Shown: positions 7,300-15,074, counted from the first letter of the stretch. The stretch: DNA of 18,304 nt from JBDRMV01 sp043811795 (GCA_043811795.1 JBDRMV010000113.1:1-18304), one strand, 5' to 3'. Notes: generated by a model not told the origin, from the sequence alone. Numbers and translations are program-made.

Positions 7300-7923
7300 T
7301 TACCAATTTTTCCGTCTTATTGCAAGCACTGAAAGTGAATCCGCCTCTTTATTTTTCTTTCTGTCTATGTGCTCTATACGGAATGTAACCGACTTTTTTG
7401 AAGAAATCCTTTCGATTTTTTTTCTCACCTTTTCCAGCAGAACAATAATATTCCCGTCATTAACCCTCCATCTGCCCGCTACCTGATTGACAAGCAGAAG
7501 AGAATCCGAAAAAAAAGAAACCGCCGAAGTTTCTTCCAAAATTTTCAGAATTTCGCCCAGGGCAATATCCAGCGCCTCATATTCAGCCTGATTATTCGTT
7601 CTGCGGCCGAGAAATTTAGAGATTTCTTTCACCTTTACGGCATTCCTGTAAATAACCGCCCCCGCACCGGCAGGTCCGGGGTTCGGCTGCGCGGCTCCGT
7701 CAACATAGCAAGTAAAACGCGGCCGGTTCTTATTTTTCCGTTCTTTTATTTTACTTTTGAAACAGGAAACTGCCCCGATAAGAATTTTTCCGGCTTCTTC
7801 TTTTTTTAAATACGGGAATTTTTTGTAGAGTGCCCTGAAACTTTGATTTTCCGCAAGGAACTCAAGAACCTCTTTCGCGCCAGGGTCGGCGGAGGAGGTA
7901 TTCTTACCCCTGCCGGTTTTCAT
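7300..7923 (-). CDS. rnhA: Ribonuclease HI family protein with N-terminal extension
   Basis: Residues 70-207 form an RNase HI domain that cleaves RNA in RNA-DNA hybrids using two metal ions. The four acidic catalytic residues are present: D75 in YVDGA, E114 in NQAEYEAL, D140 in FFSDS and D195 in EADSLS. NPGPAGAGAV (81-90) is typical of the plant-like/archaeal RNase HI branch. The first 69 residues are a charged helical extension without a recognised hybrid-binding domain. The gene overlaps the zinc-ribbon gene by 20 bases, which suggests a common transcript. RNase HI-type pairing with the zinc-ribbon coiled-coil protein is seen in other bacteria, to my recollection; the functional link is unknown. 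Confidence 0.92.
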   Translation of the reverse strand: MKTGRGKNTSSADPGAKEVLEFLAENQSFRALYKKFPYLKKEEAGKILIGAVSCFKSKIKERKNKNRPRFTCYVDGAAQPNPGPAGAGAVIYRNAVKVKEISKFLGRRTNNQAEYEALDIALGEILKILEETSAVSFFSDSLLLVNQVAGRWRVNDGNIIVLLEKVRKKIERISSKKSVTFRIEHIDRKKNKEADSLSVLAIRRKNW

Positions 7924-8635
7924 CTAAATAAAGAATCCTGCCGCAGTTGTCGCAAAGAGTCAGGCGGGAAGAGGCAACCTCATTTACCTTCTGTTTTGTC
8001 AGAAACATGTTGCAGCCGCTGCAGGAATTATTTTCGTTCAGCAGCACGACGGCAACACCGCCTTTTGAGTGTCTTATTCTTTCGTATTTTTCGATTGTTG
8101 CCATGTTTTTTTCATCACGCCGGAATTCATCAACAAACCGCTCCCGTTCCAAGTTCAATGCCGTCACCTGCTTAATCAATTCCTCGCTTCGGAGCTCAAG
8201 GTCATTTTGAGTATTCTTTAATTCCCCCGTTTTGCGCCCCGATTCAATTTTTTCCTTATTTAGACCTTTTTTCTGCGCCGCCACGAAGTCCATCAGCGCG
8301 AGTAATTCGTCTTCAATTTCAGAAACCTTCGCTTTTTTTTCATCTATGCTCGTCTTAAGCGTTTTATACGCTTCATTCGTTTTAACGGAGTACAAATCGA
8401 CCTGCATTTTTTTTATTTCGCCTTCGAGCGCCTGGAGGTCGTTTTCAAGAGATTTCTGCTTAACCGCCTCATTCTTATATTTTTCATCCGTGTTTTTCAG
8501 ATTTTCATTGATTAGATTAATATCTTCGCTGATTCGACTGATTTTTTCAGGCGTATCGTTTATCTCTTCGGAAAAAGAATCCAAACGGCTGTCAATTTCC
8601 TGCAGTTTCACAAGGGATTTAATTATTTCATCCAC
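7904..8635 (-). CDS. C4-type zinc ribbon, coiled-coil protein (COG1579-like)
   Basis: A long heptad-rich coiled coil (about residues 5-180) is followed by a small zinc ribbon with CSGC (C205, C208) and CDNC (C228, C231). This is the architecture of COG1579 proteins, cytoplasmic proteins of unclear role sometimes linked to nucleic acid or ribosome functions. I place the start at GTG 8635, preceded by AGGA at six-base spacing. The longer reading from GTG 8665 would begin inside the tRNA-Val acceptor stem. The gene then begins 23 bases after the tRNA-Val 3' end, so tRNA processing would create its mRNA 5' end if they are co-transcribed. Protein length becomes 243 residues. Confidence 0.85.
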   Translation of the reverse strand: MDEIIKSLVKLQEIDSRLDSFSEEINDTPEKISRISEDINLINENLKNTDEKYKNEAVKQKSLENDLQALEGEIKKMQVDLYSVKTNEAYKTLKTSIDEKKAKVSEIEDELLALMDFVAAQKKGLNKEKIESGRKTGELKNTQNDLELRSEELIKQVTALNLERERFVDEFRRDEKNMATIEKYERIRHSKGGVAVVLLNENNSCSGCNMFLTKQKVNEVASSRLTLCDNCGRILYLDENRQG

Positions 8636-8658
8636 ACATATCCTCGTTCTTACTTCGA

Positions 8659-8732
8659 TGGGCACATCTGGATTCGAACCAGAGACCTTTGCGATGTGAA
8701 CGCAACACTCTAACCAGCTGAGCTATGTGCCC
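8659..8732 (-). tRNA. tRNA-Val (anticodon CAC)
   Basis: The 74-base gene folds into a complete cloverleaf. The acceptor is GGGCACA/TGTGCCC with A73. The D stem is GCTC/GAGT (one G-T pair), the anticodon stem TTGCG/CGCAA with loop TTCACAT, and the T stem TCTGG/CCAGA with loop TTCGAAT. Anticodon CAC reads GUG valine codons. CCA is not encoded; the next bases are TCG. It lies three bases after the tRNA-CAU gene, so both are likely cut from one precursor. Confidence 0.96.
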
Positions 8733-8735
8733 AAC

Positions 8736-8809
8736 TGGGCCCGGTAGGACTTGAACCCACGACCAACGGATTATGAGTCCGACGCTCTAACCAACTGAGC
8801 TACGAGCCC
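8736..8809 (-). tRNA. tRNA with anticodon CAU (elongator Met or Ile2)
   Basis: The 74-base cloverleaf has acceptor GGGCTCG/CGGGCCC with A73, D stem GCTC/GAGC, anticodon stem TCGGA/TCCGT (one mismatch-like pair at the end) with loop CTCATAA, and T stem GTGGG/CCTAC with loop TTCAAGT. Anticodon CAT means either elongator methionine or, after lysidine modification, isoleucine AUA. The TTGGTCG variable-loop region and TTCAAGT loop resemble E. coli tRNA-Ile2, but this is not decisive. It is not an initiator: G1-C72 is paired. No CCA is encoded. Confidence 0.94.
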
Positions 8810-8819
8810 ATTGATGGAA

Positions 8820-8843
8820 GGGGACAGGTCTAGAACTGTCCCC
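8820..8843. repeat. 24-base near-perfect palindrome before the tRNA pair
   Basis: The arms GGGGACAG (8820-8827) and CTGTCCCC (8836-8843) are perfect eight-base complements. The centre gtctagaa contains palindromic TCTAGA, so the whole unit has a single mismatched pair (8828/8835). No T-run follows on either strand, which argues against an intrinsic terminator. Similar GGGGACAG palindromes occur as dispersed REP-like sequences associated with Y1 transposases, from memory. A leader hairpin for tRNA processing is an alternative. Confidence 0.6.
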
Positions 8844-8864
8844 AACCATTCAAGCGTAAATTTA

Positions 8865-8870
8865 ATTATA
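8865..8870 (-). promoter_or_regulatory. Possible -10 box for the tRNA/zinc-ribbon transcript
   Basis: The minus strand has a perfect TATAAT at 8870-8865, within the AT-rich spacer after the double-receiver gene. The expected -35 region about 17 bases upstream reads TTTATT, a poor match, so support rests on the -10 alone. Transcription would begin near 8858, upstream of the palindrome and both tRNAs. Confidence 0.4.
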
Positions 8871-8875
8871 CAAAT

Positions 8876-9646
8876 TTATTCCGTTAAAATAAAGAATTTC
8901 CGAAGGATATCAAACAACTGCGCTTTTTTAAAGGGCTTCAGCAGAAAAGCGGTCGGACCGGCCGGACGGTGCATTTCATAAATTTCCTTGTCTTTGACAT
9001 ATCCCGAAGCAAAAATGACGGGCATATTTTTAAATTCCGGATTTTCTTTAATTTCCCGGATTGCCTTCCAGCCGGAAACCCCCGGCATAATAATATCCGT
9101 TATCACAAGGTCCGGATTGAAAACGGGAACCTTCTCCTTCAGTTCCAGACCGTTGACGGCTTCTTCCGTATCATAGTCCTTCAGCAGTGTTTTGAGAAGA
9201 ATTCTTATCGTATTGTCATCATCGGCAATAATTATTTTTCTCAATTTTTTTCTACCAACATTTTCATCAATCTCTTTTACCGGCAGCGGCGACCCGAGCA
9301 TCTGTTCGGCAGACCTTATCAAATTTTCCTTTGCCTCATCCGTTTCCGGAAACGTCAAATACTTTGTAGCGGGAGCAACGTTTGAGACCTCAATTTCTCT
9401 CGGCAGGAGTACGATAACCGGAATAGAAAACTTTGAGGTAATCTCCCTGCATATATCATAAATACTCATCTGCGCAGATCCCGAAAGAAAATAATCAATC
9501 AGACAAATTCGGGGTTTCTCATCGGACAGAAATTTCAGCAAGGTGTCAAAATTTCTCGCTTCCAAAAACTGACAATCAAATTTCCTGAAAATTAACTTGA
9601 GTTTAAACCTTCTGTCTATATTTTCGTCTGCTAATAAAATTTTCAT
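8876..9646 (-). CDS. Double receiver-domain response regulator without output domain
   Basis: This 256-residue protein has two receiver domains. The second (about 136-256) is canonical: acidic pocket D142-D143, phosphoacceptor D184 in VITDIIMPG, S214 and K237 in LLKPF. The first (about 1-120) keeps D7-E8 and D51 in CLIDYFL, but the usual threonine/serine position is leucine (VIVLL) and the KP lysine is lacking (KYLTFP). It may therefore be a pseudo-receiver used for dimerisation or binding. No DNA-binding, GGDEF or HD-GYP output domain is attached, so signalling is through protein contacts. It lies 11 bases downstream of the LysM/FecR gene in an operon with a histidine kinase, its likely partner. 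No clear ribosome binding site is seen. Confidence 0.9.
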   Translation of the reverse strand: MKILLADENIDRRFKLKLIFRKFDCQFLEARNFDTLLKFLSDEKPRICLIDYFLSGSAQMSIYDICREITSKFSIPVIVLLPREIEVSNVAPATKYLTFPETDEAKENLIRSAEQMLGSPLPVKEIDENVGRKKLRKIIIADDDNTIRILLKTLLKDYDTEEAVNGLELKEKVPVFNPDLVITDIIMPGVSGWKAIREIKENPEFKNMPVIFASGYVKDKEIYEMHRPAGPTAFLLKPFKKAQLFDILRKFFILTE

Positions 9647-9657
9647 TATATCAAACG

Positions 9658-11028
9658 CTATCCCCCGAAAATTTTCCTGAAAAATCCCTTCGGTTCCGAA
9701 ACTCTCTTTACTCTTCTCGTATATCTTCTCGTGTTTCCGAATTTATCCCTGGCCAGTATTTCGATTTCATGAGATCCCCTCGGAAGATAAATAATCTGCG
9801 AAAAGGTGCCGTCCTCCTTCAATTCCGCACTCGTCGCATCGATTGTAATCCTGTCAAGATCCCCGCTGGAGGATCCCCTGACCTCGATGAATTCATCGTA
9901 GACATTAACGTCCTCTGGTGGGTAAAGAATGATAACCTCTATTCCTTTGCGGGCTCTGTTTATCTCGAAACTCTGGATGGCGGAATACCCGCCTTTCTGC
10001 CCGGCGTACTTTATCCTGTAATAGTATTTGCCGTCGAGAAGTTTTATCAATTTCGACTGAATCGAGTGCGGGGAACCCTCCAAAACAATCTGGGAAAAAT
10101 ACTCGTCCAGCGAAATCTCGATACATTCTATCTTTTTTATGGTTTTTCCCGATGCCTTAATTTCCTTTTCCAGATCAACTTCTTCCGGTTTAAAAACTCC
10201 TAAATTCTGAATATTCCCCGCCTTAAACTGAAAAGTCGCGGGAAGCGTTATTTCTTTTTTCATTCTTGCAATTTCATCCACGGAAGGCATCTTGATCTTC
10301 CGCGGGTTCAGAGGGACTTTCCCGAGTTCGATTTTGGAACCGAAGCCCTTTGTTAATTCTATTCTTTTCCCAGCGCCCACGACGTCAACCTTCCCGTCAT
10401 AGACCTCAATTTCCGCCGATTTGTCATTATAAACTTTCGCCTTAAACAAACCGTCCGATTTCGGCTCAATGACTGCCGAGTCGGTCAAAATCTTCGTCTT
10501 TGAAAAATATATTTCCCCCCTTATCAGCCCCACTTCCTGCTCCATTTCTCTGGGTTTTATGACAGCGAGGGTGTTGGGGGAAATTTTTGTCACTTCTTTT
10601 GTCGGGAAAAGAATCGTCGCATACGATTCGCTGAAAGTCCTTATGGCGTCCTCGTAAAAAATTTTCTGTTCTTCAACCGCATCCCTGAAGACAGTTTCCC
10701 CGCGAACGCGGAAATCCACTCTATTTATTTTCTTTATAAGGTGGGCGGCGCGCATGGACTTTTTTATTTCTTTTACGGGGACCAGCAATTTATCACCCGG
10801 ACGTATCAAATCGGGGTTGCCGGAATTAAGGACATTGTACTTCAGCAGTTCCGGCCACCTCGTAGGATCTTTCAGATAAAGATCCGCTACCCCGTGGAGC
10901 GTGTCTCCCGGCACGACTCTTATCATCTGAAGACCTTTTTCTTCTTCCTGCGCAATTGTAAAAGAAACAAAATAACAAAGTAACAAGATTGTCAGGGCGG
11001 CGCTTTTAATAAAATTATCCAATTTCAT
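9658..11028 (-). CDS. Secreted LysM and FecR-like domain protein
   Basis: Starting at the ATG at 11028, the protein is 456 residues with a signal peptide whose hydrophobic core is about residues 8-24 and probable cleavage after IA at 25-26. Next come a LysM domain (about 34-84, PGDTLHGVADLYL, NPDLIRPGDKLLVP), which binds peptidoglycan, a FecR-like beta-rich domain (about 104-235), a linker, and a C-terminal Ig-like domain (about 364-440). The 11028 start has GGGAAG just upstream; a longer start at 11070 would put 14 charged residues before the signal sequence. It overlaps the kinase gene by 14 bases. Likely periplasmic or cell-wall associated, it may be sensed by or act with the kinase. Function is not established. 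Confidence 0.88.
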   Translation of the reverse strand: MKLDNFIKSAALTILLLCYFVSFTIAQEEEKGLQMIRVVPGDTLHGVADLYLKDPTRWPELLKYNVLNSGNPDLIRPGDKLLVPVKEIKKSMRAAHLIKKINRVDFRVRGETVFRDAVEEQKIFYEDAIRTFSESYATILFPTKEVTKISPNTLAVIKPREMEQEVGLIRGEIYFSKTKILTDSAVIEPKSDGLFKAKVYNDKSAEIEVYDGKVDVVGAGKRIELTKGFGSKIELGKVPLNPRKIKMPSVDEIARMKKEITLPATFQFKAGNIQNLGVFKPEEVDLEKEIKASGKTIKKIECIEISLDEYFSQIVLEGSPHSIQSKLIKLLDGKYYYRIKYAGQKGGYSAIQSFEINRARKGIEVIILYPPEDVNVYDEFIEVRGSSSGDLDRITIDATSAELKEDGTFSQIIYLPRGSHEIEILARDKFGNTRRYTRRVKRVSEPKGFFRKIFGG

Positions 11029-13234
11029 TTCTTCCCGTCTTGCCCTCTTGCTCTCTTTTAACTTCCCCATTCTCTTTATAAAGGTCCTTCGGAATCCAGA
11101 AACAAAAGACAGAACCTTTGCCGAACTCGGATTCAGCCCAGATTTTACCTAAATGCGTTTCTACGATATATTTGCAGACGGTAAGGCCCAGACCCGTCCC
11201 TGTTTTTTTCAGAGCCGTGTCGGAAACCTGATGAAACTTTTCAAAGACTTTTCCGATTTCCTCCTTCGGGATTCCCTTACCCGTATCCGCCACCTCCAAA
11301 TAAATTTTACCTTTTTCCGGATATTCGTCCTTTGCGGTAACGGTAACCGACCCGCCGGGGGCTGTAAATTTCATTGCATTGGACACAAGATTCGTAACAA
11401 CTCTTTCAATGAGATTCTCGTCCGCCGGAACCAAAACCGCTACGGCCGCTTCCTTAAAAGAGAGATTCACCTTCATGCTTTTCGCCTGAGGATAAAAGAA
11501 ATCAACAATGCTGCGCGCAAGTTTATTAACGTCAACCTCTCCGAGATTCAGAACCATCTTTCCAGCCTCAAGTTTTGAAACATCAAGGAGATTGTTAATC
11601 ATCGTGAGCAATTTTTCCGACGACTCGTCCATTATTTTAAGAAAATTTTTCTGCTCCTCGTTCAGCTCTCCGGCGCTCCCGTCTATCATGATTTCAAGAA
11701 AGCCGCGTATTGAAGTCATCGGGCTTCTCAAATCATGCGTGATGGAATGGAGAAAGTCCTCCTTCATTTTTGCCAGTTCTTTTTCAAGCGTTATATCTCT
11801 CAAAGTTATAATGCTGCCCAGAGCAACACCATCTCTTGATGTTACCGAATATTTGTTCGCTTCATAAAATTTCGGCATATCATCATGGGAAAGGTTTATT
11901 TCAATCCTTTCATTTTCATTTTCATTTTTCTCCGCACGAAGTTCCGCAAAAGCCAGCCGGGCAACCTGATTACCCACCGCCGCCTGAATAAAATTTCCTA
12001 TGCACTCCTCCCCCAGCGATAAAATCCCGCGCGCCATTTCATTTGCAAGAATAATCTTTTCGCTGTGGTCTATCATAACAAGACCGTCTTTGATTGAAAA
12101 AACCAGCGCGTCAAGTTTGTCCGCCTGCATCTGGTCATATTTTTTCATTTCTTCCATCATGAAATTAAAAACATCCGCCAGGTCGCCGATTTCGTCTTTT
12201 GATTTGACTCTCACCGGCTCCGAAAAGTCCCTTCCGGCAACCCGCGCCGCCCCTCTGCTCAAGTCAAGCAGCGGACGCGAGATGCTTTTGGCAAGATAAA
12301 ATGCCAGAAAAAAAGCAATTAAAGAAATTGCAACTATCTGCAAATAAGTGTACCGGAGAAGATTGCCGGAAAATTCCTTGATACTGGTCTTGACCTTGGC
12401 AACCGGAGCGTAGGCGGTTGACTTTGTCTGCCAGACGACAATGCCCCAGCCGGTCGTTACGGCGCCGCTGATGGCCCCGATCATCGGGATGTTGTTTATC
12501 CCGTTAAACTCCGAACTCGTGGGTATGGAAGAAGCTATAAAACCCTTGATAAACGGGAGAAAACCGATGTTTTTCTGTTCAAGCATTTTTTCTCTGTCGG
12601 AATGCAGAATAATTTTTCCGGAACCCGAGATGACAAAAATTTCCTCGCCTGCGGAGGAAGGGGCATCCTTAATCTTCTTGAGGAGACGGTCCATGTTTAA
12701 CACGGCGTAAACAAACCGCGATTTTCCGAAGCAATATACATAATCAATAATCGGAAATTCCCCGTAAAAACGAACATCGCCGGTTGCAAATTTGCCCGGC
12801 AAAAGACCTTCGGACAATTTTGCTATTACTTCCCGGTTGAATCCCCATTCCGGAGGAGCATAAAATGCGGGTTTGCCCGAATTTTCATATACGGCAATCG
12901 CCACAAATTCCCGCGTGGTTGCATACGTGGCTTCAACAACCCTTTTTCTCTGCGGGTTCGTCAGGTCGGGACGTTTTAAGCCGTCCACCACGATTGAAAT
13001 GTTCTGAAGAATATTCGAAAAATAGTCGTCGATGAAATCCGCCATCCACATTGAAAGATGGTTTTGCTTGTCAAGAATCGAAGTGGCGAGGGAATCCGAA
13101 GAAATCTCCTCAACATTTCTTGAAAGGTCTCTGTTCATCAGGATTGCCCTGATGCCCATTACCGCAAGGGGTATCACGCTGATAAAAATCATAATTAACG
13201 CAAATTTTTTAAAAAAGCCGGACGATTTTTTCAT
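11015..13234 (-). CDS. Membrane sensor histidine kinase with HAMP and PAS-like domains
   Basis: This 739-residue sensor kinase has a transmembrane helix at about 11-33, an extracytoplasmic domain (about 34-293) resembling a double-Cache sensor, and a second helix at about 296-316. HAMP follows (317-365), then a PAS-like domain (about 370-485), HisKA with phosphoacceptor H500 in SITHDLRSP, and HATPase with N619 in the N box, DTGKG (650-654) and GTGLGL (679-684). All catalytic boxes are intact. The start overlaps the methyltransferase stop by four bases. The last 14 residues are encoded by a purine-rich stretch that resembles the leader of the HD-GYP gene. The orphan double receiver downstream is the obvious candidate partner. 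The ligand is unknown. Confidence 0.95.
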   Translation of the reverse strand: MKKSSGFFKKFALIMIFISVIPLAVMGIRAILMNRDLSRNVEEISSDSLATSILDKQNHLSMWMADFIDDYFSNILQNISIVVDGLKRPDLTNPQRKRVVEATYATTREFVAIAVYENSGKPAFYAPPEWGFNREVIAKLSEGLLPGKFATGDVRFYGEFPIIDYVYCFGKSRFVYAVLNMDRLLKKIKDAPSSAGEEIFVISGSGKIILHSDREKMLEQKNIGFLPFIKGFIASSIPTSSEFNGINNIPMIGAISGAVTTGWGIVVWQTKSTAYAPVAKVKTSIKEFSGNLLRYTYLQIVAISLIAFFLAFYLAKSISRPLLDLSRGAARVAGRDFSEPVRVKSKDEIGDLADVFNFMMEEMKKYDQMQADKLDALVFSIKDGLVMIDHSEKIILANEMARGILSLGEECIGNFIQAAVGNQVARLAFAELRAEKNENENERIEINLSHDDMPKFYEANKYSVTSRDGVALGSIITLRDITLEKELAKMKEDFLHSITHDLRSPMTSIRGFLEIMIDGSAGELNEEQKNFLKIMDESSEKLLTMINNLLDVSKLEAGKMVLNLGEVDVNKLARSIVDFFYPQAKSMKVNLSFKEAAVAVLVPADENLIERVVTNLVSNAMKFTAPGGSVTVTAKDEYPEKGKIYLEVADTGKGIPKEEIGKVFEKFHQVSDTALKKTGTGLGLTVCKYIVETHLGKIWAESEFGKGSVFCFWIPKDLYKENGEVKREQEGKTGRNEIG
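11909..11930. repeat. Hexanucleotide microsatellite inside the histidine kinase gene
   Basis: About three in-frame copies of TTTCAT (AAATGA on the coding strand) encode the NENENE stretch at residues 437-442, in the loop of the PAS-like domain. Unit length is a multiple of three, so slippage would change length without a frameshift. Confidence 0.5.
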
Positions 13235-13902
13235 ACTTCGGGAACAATCACAAGAGTAATTTCTCCTTTAATGTCTCCTGCCGCCCATTCAAAAAATTCC
13301 GCAGGCGTACTGAAAGAACGGTATTCTTCATGCACTTTCGTCATTTCCCTCGCCAAAAAAATTCCGCTGCATCTGAAACCGGCGCATAAAATCCGCGCTG
13401 TTTTACGGACTTCTCTTTTTGTTGTCAGCGCCACGACGGGAACGCCGATTTCAAAATATTTTTCAAGGACTCTCTTAATCTTCCCCGAACTCTTCGGCAA
13501 AAACCCTGTAAAAACAAAGTCCTTAATTTTATAAGGACAGACGCTTAAAGCCGCCGCCAGGGCGGTCGGGCCCGGAACGGGAGATACATTTATTTTCAGT
13601 TCTCCTGCTTTTTTTACGAGCAGATGCCCGGGATCCGATATTAGCGGTGTCCCCGCCGAAGTTACAAAAACGCACTTTTCCGCATTCCCGGCTCTCGTAA
13701 GAACATTCACTGCCTTTTCCGGGCTGTCTGCGGAATACTGCATAATAAATTTGCCTTTTATACCCAGCGCCGAGAGCAATTTCCTGCAGATTTTTTTGTT
13801 TTCGCATATGATGGCATCAGCTTCAGACAGCGTTTGCCTGGCACGCTCCGTTATATCCGTAAGACAACCTATGGGTGTGGCAACAACTTTCAGTTCTCTC
13901 AC
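13231..13902 (-). CDS. rsmI: Divergent RsmI-like tetrapyrrole-methylase-fold methyltransferase
   Basis: The fold is that of RsmI, which 2'-O-methylates C1402 of 16S rRNA using S-adenosylmethionine. VATPIGCLTDITERA (7-21), SAGTPLISDPG (82-92), PVPGPTALAAALS (108-120), FTGFLPKSSGK (131-141) and the late AREMTKVHEE (184-193) and KGEITLVI (212-219) match family order. At 223 residues it lacks the C-terminal extension of E. coli RsmI (about 286). Several usually invariant sites differ: CEDTR is CENKK (33-37), SDAGTP is TSAGTP, and YESPHR is ALTTKR (158-163). It may be a diverged rRNA enzyme or a paralogue with another target. The GTG start overlaps the HD-GYP stop by four bases. Confidence 0.85.
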   Translation of the reverse strand: MRELKVVATPIGCLTDITERARQTLSEADAIICENKKICRKLLSALGIKGKFIMQYSADSPEKAVNVLTRAGNAEKCVFVTSAGTPLISDPGHLLVKKAGELKINVSPVPGPTALAAALSVCPYKIKDFVFTGFLPKSSGKIKRVLEKYFEIGVPVVALTTKREVRKTARILCAGFRCSGIFLAREMTKVHEEYRSFSTPAEFFEWAAGDIKGEITLVIVPEV

Positions 13903-15041
13903 ATTTTTACCCTGTCAGAAGACCCCCTGCCTAAACGAGTTCTACTACCGGGGTGAACCATTTTCAGGAATTCTTTTGCTATTTTCGGGTCGAACTGGCT
14001 GCCGCTCCCCTTTAAAATTTCCGCAACCGCTGCCTTTTTTGCCATTGCTCCGCGATACGGCCTTGTCGAAACCATCGCGTCCCAGGCATCGCAGACCGCA
14101 ATAATTCTTGCCCCTAACGGAATCCGGTCGCCCTTTATGCCCATGGGATAGCCATGCCCGTTATACCACTCGTGATGAAATGCAATTATCGGGACGAATT
14201 TGTTAAAAAATTCCGAGAAACCGATAACATCGCTGCCGACTTTGGGATGGCGCTGGATAATTTTTTTCTCTTTTAAATTCAAAGAGGCCGGCTTGAGCAG
14301 AATTCTGTCAGGGATTCCGATTTTGCCGATGTCGTGGATCAGCGCGGCATTTCTTAACATCTCCAAAGTTTCCCTGTCTAAATGCAGCCGCATGCCGAGC
14401 CGCGAGGCAAGGTCGGCGACCCTCCCTGAATGTCCTCTGGTGGAAGGAATCCTTTCGTCCAGAACCTTGGCAAGTGTTTGAACCGTATCGATGTAGGCGC
14501 CCTCCAGCCGGCGCAGAAGATTCTGATTTTCAATGGTCATTGCCGCCTCATCCGCGATAATCGTGAGGATTTTCATTTCTTCAACGGCAAAGGGATTTCT
14601 TGATTCTTTGTTGTTTATATTCAGAACACCGACGATGACCCCTCTGATTTTCAGGGGAACGGCAACAAAACTTTTTGAGTAATACTTAATGTGACTTCTT
14701 CTTTTGAACCTCGTATCCTTCTCTATATCCTCGCAGAAAATCGCTTTTCCGCTTTCAAAAACCTTGCCGGCAATGCCCTCCCCCGGTTTCAGCGAAGTGC
14801 TTTCTACCACTTTTTTTGAAAGCCCACGCGCTGCAACAATTTCAAGTTTTCCCGTTTTTGAGTTAAAAAGCATCAGGGAACCGACTCTTGTTTCCATCAA
14901 ATTCGTCGCCTCATTAACAATAAGTCTGTAAAGCTGGCGACGGCGGTTTGCCTGGTAAGTGAGCACGTTGTATTCGTGCATGCCTTCGATAATCCTTATC
15001 AAATCATTAAACTGCCGTCTATTGACTTCCAGTTTTTGCAT
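13899..15041 (-). CDS. GAF/HD-GYP domain protein, probable cyclic-di-GMP phosphodiesterase
   Basis: From the ATG at 15041 the protein is 380 residues: a GAF sensor domain at about 35-180 and an HD-GYP domain at about 185-365. The metal and catalytic motifs are present: HSGR, HDIGK (236-240), RHPKVG, HHE (289-291), NGHGYP (294-299), and CDAWDAM. HD-GYP domains with this set normally hydrolyse cyclic-di-GMP. The ATG follows GAGGAA at good spacing. An upstream in-frame GTG at 15071 would add ten residues encoded by the purine-rich leader and is less likely. It lies directly after the ATPase D gene and overlaps the RsmI-like gene by four bases. The GAF ligand is unknown. Confidence 0.93.
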   Translation of the reverse strand: MQKLEVNRRQFNDLIRIIEGMHEYNVLTYQANRRRQLYRLIVNEATNLMETRVGSLMLFNSKTGKLEIVAARGLSKKVVESTSLKPGEGIAGKVFESGKAIFCEDIEKDTRFKRRSHIKYYSKSFVAVPLKIRGVIVGVLNINNKESRNPFAVEEMKILTIIADEAAMTIENQNLLRRLEGAYIDTVQTLAKVLDERIPSTRGHSGRVADLASRLGMRLHLDRETLEMLRNAALIHDIGKIGIPDRILLKPASLNLKEKKIIQRHPKVGSDVIGFSEFFNKFVPIIAFHHEWYNGHGYPMGIKGDRIPLGARIIAVCDAWDAMVSTRPYRGAMAKKAAVAEILKGSGSQFDPKIAKEFLKMVHPGSRTRLGRGSSDRVKM

Positions 15042-15074
15042 TTTCTTTCCTCTTCCCTCTTGCCTCTTCACTTT

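Noticed and set aside
8820..8843. Palindrome as intrinsic terminator of the double-receiver gene
   Set aside because: No run of T follows the stem on the minus strand, and tRNA sequence begins about ten bases on.
9641..9652. TATAAT overlapping the start codon of the double-receiver gene as a promoter
   Set aside because: The match overlaps the ATG itself and has no -35 match, and the gene is 11 bases after its neighbour. A leaderless start cannot be supported.
10991..11002. gtcagggcggcg identical to part of the leader at 745-756
   Set aside because: It lies in the signal-peptide coding region, where alanine codons explain it, and the rest of the element is absent.
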